Source: Bdellovibrionales bacterium
Lineage (GTDB): Bacteria; Bdellovibrionota; Bacteriovoracia; Bacteriovoracales; Bacteriovoracaceae
Direction: 5' to 3'
Assembly: GCA_023250775.1 (NCBI GenBank)
Contig: JAHFAA010000185.1
Span: 1-7,274 of the forward strand
DNA length: 7,274 bases
A model generated the notes under the pieces. That model was not told the DNA's origin, searched no databases, and was given only the letters and a program-made list of their open reading frames with translations. Of the stretch, positions 1 to 6,380 are shown in pieces. A program made the position numbers and the translations under genes. Each line of letters opens with the position of its first letter. Within the stretch, counting starts at the first letter, position 1.

Positions 1-872
1 TGAATGGCATAAGAATATTTACTTTGTTCCATCAGGTGCTGAGCAACTTTTACTAAATATGTAGCGATATCTTCGCCGATATTTCTATAAAATTTTATGG
101 CCTCGTCTGTTCGTCCAGCATCGACATAGAAAAAGGCAAGATCTCGCTTCACCTCATGGCTCATATCGTAAAACTCAGACTGTTTACTAAGATTATAAAT
201 TTTGAGCATGAAATTAATGGCCTTCGTCTTTTGCCCAATTCTGAAATAGCACCAGGCCAAATTAAAAGCATCCTTAGTCCACCATTTTCCCTTAACACTC
301 CTAAGTGATTCCTCGTAATACGCAATGGCCTTTTCAAATTTTTGGTCGTTGTAATAAAGTTCCGCAACCGCCAATTTAGATTTGCGAGCAGTTGCAGAAT
401 CGGCTGCTGAGTGCTTCACAGCATATTCAAAATATTTTTTGGCCTTGTCATCATATTGAAACTCTTTGGCATTGAAGGCCAAAATATAAAAGACATCTCC
501 TCTTCCTTTAAAGGTTGGAAATCTTTTTAGCAGTATCAAACAAGCCTTTTGCGCTTTTACGTAGTACTTTGTTGATTGGTGAAAAATGTCCTTCTTTGCG
601 ACTTTGGCCCTTTCTTCAGGTTGAAGATTGAGGAATTTTTCATTTTCAATTTCCTTGATGATTCTGGCCTTTTCTAAATACAGCTCGGCAAGGCGAAGTA
701 AAAGATTTGGATTCTTTATAGACACCTGTTTATTCAGACGAACGACTTCTTGCAACTCCTCATTAACCAAATTCAGCAACTGGGTTCTGCGCTCCGCCTG
801 CGCCCACGCCATAGCAGGCACAAAGCTCACCAGCAATAAGACCAAGACAATACTAGTTTTTTGCCACTTCAT
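1..872 (-). CDS. Secreted tetratricopeptide-repeat protein, C-terminus outside window (GltE/AglT-like)
   Basis: Reading from the ATG at 872, the frame stays open for 290 codons and runs off the left edge, so the C-terminus is missing. Residues 1-24 look like a Sec signal peptide: MKWQK, a hydrophobic core of V, L and F, then an AWA-Q cleavage site, with no lipobox cysteine. After a helical stretch rich in L and E (about 30-90), TPR-like helix pairs follow at about 125-153, 164-192, 201-231 and 244-272, with the usual spacing of A, Y, L and F (for example AELYYNDQKFEKAIAYY). The protein is probably periplasmic and works as a protein-protein scaffold. The start overlaps the end of the upstream TPR gene by 20 bases, so the two are probably translationally coupled; only a weak AGAG (880-883) precedes the ATG. 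The gene order after an outer-membrane barrel and another TPR protein recalls GltE/AglT of gliding-motility clusters. That assignment is inference; TPR export protein is the safe call. Confidence 0.85.
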   Translation of the reverse strand, partial: MKWQKTSIVLVLLLVSFVPAMAWAQAERRTQLLNLVNEELQEVVRLNKQVSIKNPNLLLRLAELYLEKARIIKEIENEKFLNLQPEERAKVAKKDIFHQSTKYYVKAQKACLILLKRFPTFKGRGDVFYILAFNAKEFQYDDKAKKYFEYAVKHSAADSATARKSKLAVAELYYNDQKFEKAIAYYEESLRSVKGKWWTKDAFNLAWCYFRIGQKTKAINFMLKIYNLSKQSEFYDMSHEVKRDLAFFYVDAGRTDEAIKFYRNIGEDIATYLVKVAQHLMEQSKYSYAI

Positions 873-2253
873 TACTGCACTCTGATTTTAAGGCGAATAC
901 ATAGTCACCGAGTTCATCGGCCCAAAATTCGCCGTTAAAGTTCCAAAAATATTGTTTCTCATTTCTTTCCAAAAATTTTATATCGCCTCTGGCACGCTCC
1001 GTGTTCAGGCCTAATAGTTGTCCTTTCATATTGTTGAGAATTTCAAGTTTGATATAGGACATGTCTTCAAACGATTTTTCTAACAGACGAGCGTGATAGA
1101 CCAAACGCTTTTTAACATAGCGACCGATAATGTCGCGCTGGAGAAGTAAAGAATCTTTTAAATTTCTTGCAACAAGTACTTTCAGATGATTATTTTCAAT
1201 TTTCTTTATTGGTTGGACTTCAAGTTTCAAGGCCTCGATTTGCTGAAACAACTCTTGGGTAGCAGGATCACGCCAGATGTCTTTTAACAGCTTTATAATG
1301 AGAGGATCGAAATTCAATTTATCTCTCTGTTTAACCAGGGTGTAATACTCCTTATAGTTGGATTTAACATTACCTATCAAATTTAACAGGCCCATATAGC
1401 CACGTTGATATTTTGTATAAAAACTATCAACTGATTTCTTAGCATCTTCAAACAAACACATTTCCAAATAGGTTAGCGAAGACAAAACTTCAATTTCCGG
1501 GTTAAAAATATAATCCAAAACCGGGGCCTTATATGTGACTAATTTGCCCAACGTTCTATTAAAATCTCGGTTATAAAATGATGCCCAAGCCTCTTCAAAA
1601 AGAGTTTCCGGCCAGATTGGCGATTTTTTTTGCAAGTCAAGATAACTCAAAATTGAACTTTCAAATTTACTAGAGGCAAAATGCATTCTCGCCACACCAA
1701 CCTGGCAGGTGTCACGCAAAATTGTCAGCTGTCTTTTGCGCAACAAAGTATGTCCACCTTTACTCAATTCCTTCTCCGACTGACGAATACAATCTTGATA
1801 ATCACGAGTGGCCTCATCAGATTTTTTCAGAATCGCGAACGCCGAAGCTCTCATATTCGAAATAAAAGGGCTGAGTCCTTGGCTCCTGACATCAAGTCCT
1901 TCAAGGGCGCGAAGGGCACCATTATAGTCGCCTTTATTGAAATATTTTTTGGCCAAAACATATCGGAGTGTCGGAGCATGGGATCGCTCCAGCACATCCG
2001 TCGACAGGGTTTCAAACTGTCTCAAACCTACATGATTTGCAACTTCATTAATAATGTTATCAAGTGATGTATCGACACTGCCAGAATTATAGAGCGTCTC
2101 CTTGATGAATGGGATCGTTCCAAAATAGATTCCGGAATCGACCAACTCTCGGACTTGCTTCTGACTTATTGTTCCTGAGGTTTGCGCTGATACACGCGAC
2201 ACCGTGAACTGAGTGAGGAGGCCGAGTGAAAGTAAGCAAATAAATCGTTTCAT
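853..2253 (-). CDS. Periplasmic TPR/helical-repeat protein, GltC-like
   Basis: The product is a complete 466-residue protein. Residues 1-23 form a Sec signal peptide (MKRF, then a Leu-rich core, then VSA-Q), which fixes the start at 2253. The mature part is mostly helical. TPR-like helix pairs are visible at about 96-120, 130-160, 215-240 and 253-283. The segment WPETLFEEAWASFYNRDF (214-231), and the C-terminal NGEFWADELGDY (440-451), resemble what I remember of secreted TPR proteins beside gliding genes in myxobacteria and Bdellovibrio. The C-terminal third (about 330-425) is charged and helical. The gene begins three bases after the stop of the beta-barrel gene, with only a weak AGG nine bases before the ATG, which suggests coupled translation. 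Its last 20 bases overlap the next TPR gene. Likely role: a periplasmic partner of the neighbouring outer-membrane barrel. It shows no catalytic motif. The Glt link is inference; the secreted TPR-type call is much firmer. Confidence 0.88.
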   Translation of the reverse strand: MKRFICLLSLGLLTQFTVSRVSAQTSGTISQKQVRELVDSGIYFGTIPFIKETLYNSGSVDTSLDNIINEVANHVGLRQFETLSTDVLERSHAPTLRYVLAKKYFNKGDYNGALRALEGLDVRSQGLSPFISNMRASAFAILKKSDEATRDYQDCIRQSEKELSKGGHTLLRKRQLTILRDTCQVGVARMHFASSKFESSILSYLDLQKKSPIWPETLFEEAWASFYNRDFNRTLGKLVTYKAPVLDYIFNPEIEVLSSLTYLEMCLFEDAKKSVDSFYTKYQRGYMGLLNLIGNVKSNYKEYYTLVKQRDKLNFDPLIIKLLKDIWRDPATQELFQQIEALKLEVQPIKKIENNHLKVLVARNLKDSLLLQRDIIGRYVKKRLVYHARLLEKSFEDMSYIKLEILNNMKGQLLGLNTERARGDIKFLERNEKQYFWNFNGEFWADELGDYVFALKSECSNEVAKN

Positions 2254-2256
2254 GAA

Positions 2257-2988
2257 CTAAAACCTATAACCCAAGGATAAACTCAGGTCGAAATTCGCAT
2301 AGTAGGTCTTGTCGCCAGTACCTGACGCCGACAAACCTTTTTGCGCCTGATAATGTGTACCCGTGAAATCGAGACGAAGATCCCAGCTTGGATTGACATA
2401 AAACTGCAAGCCGATTTCCCAAATTGCGCCGTTGTGTTTTTCATTTTGCTCAGCAAAATTTCCAACTCCACCGGACTCGAACTCTTGCCGATTATTATGT
2501 TCATTTAACGACGCAAGCCCCAGTCCGAAAATCCAATCGAAATATAAAATCTGATTAAAGGTGTTAATCTTGGCATAAAATGGTGACCACAAGGCCATCA
2601 CAGCTTGATAGTCAGTGATTATTCTTCTGAAAGGTCGAGACCCGGGGCCGCCAGGATTTCGAACTGAGAGGGCGGTCGAGTTTTCTTTTCCAGAATTTTT
2701 CGCATATAAAAATTCTATGCCCCATTCTTCAAGGAAAAAATAATTTGCACGGCCTTGCAGTGTCATTGAATCTACAAATGCCCCTGAGGTTGTCTTGCCC
2801 CCTCCGGCATGCACGCTTAGATTTCCTTTTTTACGAAATTTTCTGTTTTGAAGAACATAAACTTCTTTGTCCGGATCGAGCCAGGTGAAATCATACGTGT
2901 CTGATTCGGCCGCCAGAACTGGCGTCACGAATTCAAACAAGATCATAAACAGAATTGCAAAGCATCCAATAAATTTAAAATTAAACAT
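2257..2988 (-). CDS. Outer-membrane beta-barrel domain protein (myxobacterial/Bdellovibrio type)
   Basis: The product is 243 residues. Residues 1-26 are a signal peptide with a long hydrophobic core (FAILFMILFEFV) and a VLA-A cleavage site. A conserved-looking lead-in follows (WLDPDKEVYVLQNRKFRKKG, 36-55), typical in my recollection of the delta-proteobacterial outer-membrane beta-barrel family (TIGR04565-like). The rest alternates polar and aromatic residues as in amphipathic strands (YFFLEEWGIEFLYAKN, FNQILYFDWIFGLGLA, IWEIGLQFYV, WDLRLDFTGTHY, YANFDLSLSLGYRF), separated by Gly/Asn-rich turns. It ends in YRF, the aromatic C-terminus recognised by the BAM machinery. About eight strands are plausible. 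It is the first gene of a tight unit with two secreted TPR proteins, which suggests that barrel and TPR proteins form one envelope complex; GltA/GltB of the gliding apparatus are the closest analogues I can name. No substrate can be inferred. The ATG at 2988 lacks a strong Shine-Dalgarno; a GGG lies about 11 bases upstream. Confidence 0.9.
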   Translation of the reverse strand: MFNFKFIGCFAILFMILFEFVTPVLAAESDTYDFTWLDPDKEVYVLQNRKFRKKGNLSVHAGGGKTTSGAFVDSMTLQGRANYFFLEEWGIEFLYAKNSGKENSTALSVRNPGGPGSRPFRRIITDYQAVMALWSPFYAKINTFNQILYFDWIFGLGLASLNEHNNRQEFESGGVGNFAEQNEKHNGAIWEIGLQFYVNPSWDLRLDFTGTHYQAQKGLSASGTGDKTYYANFDLSLSLGYRF

Positions 2989-3012
2989 AGTGGCACACCC
3001 AAAGTAGTCCTA

Positions 3013-3041
3013 AATAAAACTGCATAGGATTATTTTAACAA
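3013..3041 (-). promoter_or_regulatory. Possible weak sigma-70-like promoter for the barrel/TPR operon
   Basis: In the 56-base gap before the beta-barrel gene, the minus strand shows TTGTTA (3041-3036) and, after exactly 17 bases, TTTATT (3018-3013). Each matches four of six positions of the bacterial -35 and -10 consensus. The resulting leader would be short, under 20 bases before the ATG at 2988. In AT-rich DNA such a match arises easily by chance, so this is only the best candidate in the gap. No operator-like repeat was seen beyond a 5-bp TCCTA/TAGGA pair (3025-3029 and 3008-3012). Confidence 0.22.
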
Positions 3042-3044
3042 AAA

Positions 3045-6000
3045 TTAAGGATATGTTGCTGAAAATGCATTACTAGGGCAGATATTTCCGAAGTTGCAGT
3101 GCGGACAATGTTGCAGATTGCACGCAAGATAATTTCTTTTTAGTGACCAAATTTCCTCAAGCTTTTGAACACACGATGCAGCCGTGTGTTCCTCTTCTTT
3201 GATCAATTGTTGATCAAGATAGACAAGCTTTAGAACAATTTTGGGTACCCTGCACTTTTTAAAATAGTGGTGGGCATACATGCGTAATTGCGTCCAATAC
3301 CCACTTTCCTTCTCCAACTTGGCGGCACCTGTTTTAAAATCCCAAATCTCGCAAACTCCGCTTTCTTGTTTTGGTAAAATCACCAAATCGGGAGTTCCAC
3401 TGATCATATGCCCCAAAAATTTAAATTTGACTGGTACTTCTGAGTAAAATTCATTCTGGCCAACATGCTGACTGAGAAGATCTTTAACCCAATCAAGAGA
3501 CGCCATATCTTTTTTGGAGATCTTCTCATCTTCCAGACTATTCATGGCCCAATTTGATTGAATCGATTTTGCAAGAATACTATGGAGATGTGTCCCGCGT
3601 TCAGCGCTAGACACCAACGCACTGGACTCGACTGGCCGTGCGTTCGGAATTTCAATAAGACTTTCAAGATATTCTACATCCTCGTTCGAAAACTTAATAA
3701 TGTTTGCCAAGTAAAATTTCATTGGACAGTCAGCAAGCATCGAAGCACGAGTCACAGAAAGCTCTGAGGAAATGGCGGTCGTTGTACCTTGAATCTGGCC
3801 AAAAAAAACATTGGATGAATCAATATGAAACAGCGGACGTGGAGAAAGACGGCGAGTTGCGGACGATTCTTGTGACTCGCTCTCAATGGAAACGGGAATA
3901 TTATTCACCTGATTAAACGGGGAATGAGCAAGACCAATCTGTTGATCATGAATTTTTCGGAGACCATCAATCCAATTTTTACCATATTTTGAGACGCTCT
4001 TTTTCTTAGCTGGATCAGTCACCGAAACATCGGCCCAGGTCAAAAACTTTCTGGCGCGAGTGCAGGCAACATAAAAAAGTCTTTTCGCTTCAGCAAATTC
4101 TTTTTCATGCGAGATTCTTGATTCCAATAACATCATTGGCGTGCGCATCGTTTTATTATCAACTCGCCAGCGAAAACTATAAGGCCATTTCCCAATGGTT
4201 GAAGCATCAGTTCTGGCCTTGGCGTTGGTATGAATTCCTGCCAAAATTACGTGCTCAAACTCAAGGCCTTTGGCGGCATGGGTGGTCATGATTTTCAAAT
4301 TCCCTGTCTTGCCAGGAAAACGAAACTCGGTTGAATAGCTGGCAGCACGCTCCTCATTAAGAACGTAACTCAACAAATCACTGTCATCAGAAGAAAATTT
4401 GACGATCTCCTCTAATAAAGAGGCGACATTACGGAAGTCGGAAACTTTAAGATTGATATCTGACAAGAAGATATAAAATGAATCCAAGGGGCCGAAAAGT
4501 TGGTAATTGCTGATGAATCTGTCCACCGCCAACATTAAATTATTTGCAGCAGGAATTTCTAAAATGGCGAGATAGGTCTGAAGCAAAATTTGAATCATTT
4601 TACGTGTCGAAGGTAAATCGCGTGAGGCCGGCTTAAGCAGGTACAAAAGAGATTGCAGTATTCCAAGAACCGGATCATCACCATAAGGAATTTTAATTTG
4701 CGCGACAAAGCTGAGGTCGCTCTTGATCAATAAATCGATAAGATCTTTCGACGGCGCGAGCTTGCTATAAAGGATACAGATCTCTTGCAAAGGATTCTCT
4801 TTCACCTGGTTCAAGATATATTGGTGTATAAGAGAGGCCTCAAGCTGATTAATCTTATCTCGCGTCGGCGAATCCTCATCCTCTTTTAACAAAACGTTTC
4901 CAACGAGTCGAGTGAGATGGCCGCGCTTTTCCGGAACAACTTCATGAGGATATTTCTGATATTCGACTTTCACTGCATATTTATCAACACCTTCAAAATC
5001 GGGCCCTAGTTTAAAAAGGTGATCGAAAAAGATGTTATTGAAATTAATAACCTGCTCTTCTGAACGATAATTCATCAAGAGGGAGTTATTTTGTGGAATC
5101 TTCTGACGACAGGCCAAGAAGACTGAAAGTTCACCGCCACGAAATCCGTAAATTGCTTGCTTGGGATCACCCACGCAAAAAATTCGTGAAAAATCATGGG
5201 CGATAATTTGCTGTAGAATTTTGAACTGGATCTCGGATGTATCCTGGAACTCATCCACGATTAAATATCGATACGACTTGGAAATCTGGGACTGTACATT
5301 TTTATTTTTGAGAGACTGGTAGACGTAATATTCCAAGTCGGAAAAGGTCAGACCATCCTTTCGGCCCCAATCCTCAGCGATAAATGAATACAGTTCCTTG
5401 ATAACAGGAAACCACACGTTTTTTAAAACATCTTGGTTAACGTCAAAATAGAGCAACTCTTCGGCAAAATCTTTTATAAATGCTTTTAAATCTTTAAAGT
5501 AATCGAAGAGCGCCAATAACTGTTCGTCTTTTTTTGCGGCAGGAGGAGTCGTGACTCGATCCAAGCTTGAAAATATCTCTTGCAGATTTCGGACTCCCTC
5601 AATCGTATCAGGGCGGAATCGGGCTAACTTTGTAAAAAATTCATCAAGGGTAATGATCCATTTTGCAGAAGTCGTGTCTCTATATGGTTGCAGTATCTCC
5701 TGCACCTTCAAATTATTTTCCAAATTGTAATGCTGAAATAATTTAGCCACCACTGAATCAATGGTCACTTCATCATCATCTGGATTTTCCCAGGATAAAC
5801 GAAGCTCAGGATCAAGAAAAATGTCACAGAATGAATCGATGATTTTTTCAAACCGCATAAAAAGAGTGTCAAAAACTTGATGTGAAAATTCACTATTCTG
5901 CTTTTGACTCAACCACTTTTGACATGACTCTCTAACCAATGCTCGGGCCGAAAATTGCGACATAATACTGGCGCGACTGTCGACCCCGGCAATATGGCCT

Positions 6001-6380
6001 TGGCGAATGAGCTTCATGCAAAAAGAATGAATTGTACCCATGTTCAGCTGAGGCAGAACTTCAAGAACCATTTGCCATTTATCTTTGGCATTTTGAGCAT
6101 CATCAAGTTTCTGCTGAATTCGTTTTTCTAAACGAATTTGCATTTCTTGGGCCGCCTTATTGGTAAAAGTCATCATGACAATGGAAGAGAGGAAGGTGCT
6201 GAGTTCACGCTTCAGTTCAAATTCGATTAAATTCTTTTTTTCGGATCGGGAAAAAAAATCTTCTAGCAGATAGATCATATGCTCAACCAGCACATAAGTT
6301 TTTCCGGAACCTGCCCCGGCACTGAGGAGCATTCCTCCTCGATGTTCAATGGCACTTTTCTGCTCAATATTTGGGCCCAT
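3045..6380 (-). CDS. addA: AddA-like UvrD/Rep-family helicase with C-terminal PD-(D/E)XK nuclease
   Basis: This 1111-residue ATP-driven DNA helicase-nuclease probably unwinds and resects double-strand breaks for RecA-dependent repair. All superfamily 1A motifs are present: Q-motif (Q7), Walker A SAGAGSGKT (20-28, K27), Ia MTFTNKAAQEM (70-80), Ib GTIHSFC (115-121), II VDEFQDTS (375-382), III GDPKQAIYGFRGG (404-416), IV NYRS (437-440), V TTHAAKGLEFEHVIL (699-713) and VI YVACTRAR (770-777). The nuclease domain follows: RGTHLH (928-933), GTPDLV with D998, WDFKTG with D1014 and K1016, and QLRMY (1031-1035). Cys885, in DCPMKFY, and Cys1092, Cys1095 and Cys1101 (CX2CX5C) fit a 4Fe-4S staple. The N-terminus (SAGAGSGKTYVLVEHMI) is closer to AddA than to RecB, and the length is near the family's 1100-1250. 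I start it at 6380, not at the in-frame ATG at 6419, because AAAGGGG sits eight bases before 6380 and the stop of the upstream gene overlaps it (TAATG). AddA is the best name; an AdnB-like helicase or another UvrD-nuclease fusion is the alternative. Confidence 0.93.
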   Translation of the reverse strand: MGPNIEQKSAIEHRGGMLLSAGAGSGKTYVLVEHMIYLLEDFFSRSEKKNLIEFELKRELSTFLSSIVMMTFTNKAAQEMQIRLEKRIQQKLDDAQNAKDKWQMVLEVLPQLNMGTIHSFCMKLIRQGHIAGVDSRASIMSQFSARALVRESCQKWLSQKQNSEFSHQVFDTLFMRFEKIIDSFCDIFLDPELRLSWENPDDDEVTIDSVVAKLFQHYNLENNLKVQEILQPYRDTTSAKWIITLDEFFTKLARFRPDTIEGVRNLQEIFSSLDRVTTPPAAKKDEQLLALFDYFKDLKAFIKDFAEELLYFDVNQDVLKNVWFPVIKELYSFIAEDWGRKDGLTFSDLEYYVYQSLKNKNVQSQISKSYRYLIVDEFQDTSEIQFKILQQIIAHDFSRIFCVGDPKQAIYGFRGGELSVFLACRQKIPQNNSLLMNYRSEEQVINFNNIFFDHLFKLGPDFEGVDKYAVKVEYQKYPHEVVPEKRGHLTRLVGNVLLKEDEDSPTRDKINQLEASLIHQYILNQVKENPLQEICILYSKLAPSKDLIDLLIKSDLSFVAQIKIPYGDDPVLGILQSLLYLLKPASRDLPSTRKMIQILLQTYLAILEIPAANNLMLAVDRFISNYQLFGPLDSFYIFLSDINLKVSDFRNVASLLEEIVKFSSDDSDLLSYVLNEERAASYSTEFRFPGKTGNLKIMTTHAAKGLEFEHVILAGIHTNAKARTDASTIGKWPYSFRWRVDNKTMRTPMMLLESRISHEKEFAEAKRLFYVACTRARKFLTWADVSVTDPAKKKSVSKYGKNWIDGLRKIHDQQIGLAHSPFNQVNNIPVSIESESQESSATRRLSPRPLFHIDSSNVFFGQIQGTTTAISSELSVTRASMLADCPMKFYLANIIKFSNEDVEYLESLIEIPNARPVESSALVSSAERGTHLHSILAKSIQSNWAMNSLEDEKISKKDMASLDWVKDLLSQHVGQNEFYSEVPVKFKFLGHMISGTPDLVILPKQESGVCEIWDFKTGAAKLEKESGYWTQLRMYAHHYFKKCRVPKIVLKLVYLDQQLIKEEEHTAASCVQKLEEIWSLKRNYLACNLQHCPHCNFGNICPSNAFSATYP
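3167..3191. repeat. Perfect 9-bp inverted repeat inside the helicase gene (3' part)
   Basis: GAACACACG (3167-3175) is followed, after seven bases, by its exact reverse complement CGTGTGTTC (3183-3191). It falls in helicase codons 1064-1072, between the nuclease core and the cysteine cluster. The minus-strand transcript could form a hairpin here, but no run of U follows, so it is not a normal terminator. The repeat is certain; a function is not shown. Confidence 0.5.
6117..6138. repeat. Perfect 9-bp inverted repeat inside the helicase gene (5' part)
   Basis: AATTCGTTT (6117-6125) and AAACGAATT (6130-6138) are exact reverse complements around a four-base loop. They encode helicase residues 81-88 (QIRLEKRI), just after motif Ia. 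The near-palindromic peptide IRLEKRI partly explains the DNA symmetry (ATT CGT against CGA ATT), so chance is the simplest explanation. No poly-U tract follows on the minus strand. Confidence 0.45.

Noticed and set aside
161..367. Minus-strand open frame inside the left TPR gene
   Set aside because: The other frame of the same strand is open for 290 codons from an ATG with a signal peptide and TPR motifs, so this one is a shadow.
1625..1632. T8 run after a small GCCA-GAT-TGGC stem on the plus strand, terminator-like
   Set aside because: The stem is only 4 bp with a 3-base loop, and no plus-strand gene is present to terminate. On the minus strand it is coding (QKKSP).
628..2067. Plus-strand open frames at 628-885 and 1681-2067
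   Set aside because: Both are antisense to TPR genes with signal peptides and repeat motifs. Their products are rich in S, R and F without domains and fit antisense shadows.
2283..2504. Minus-strand open frame inside the barrel gene
   Set aside because: It is out of frame with the beta-barrel protein, whose strands and YRF end continue through this stretch.
3008..3029. TCCTA/TAGGA inverted repeat in the 56-base gap as a terminator
   Set aside because: The stem is only 5 bp, AT-rich, with a 12-base loop and no T tract following on the minus strand.
3199..3217. Two copies of TTGATCAA separated by TTG
   Set aside because: It encodes LDQQLIK within the nuclease domain. The repeated Gln/Leu/Ile codons explain the symmetry, and a coding-region operator is unlikely.
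3558..3916. Two overlapping plus-strand open frames
   Set aside because: They are antisense to the linker and nuclease part of the helicase, overlap each other, and show no motif or RBS.
6235..6258. T7 and A8 runs around a 9-base spacer, suggestive of a hairpin or phase-variable tract
   Set aside because: The frame is intact here (FFSRSEKKN) and the Lys and Phe codons explain the runs. A single AT-rich pair is weak evidence for phase variation.
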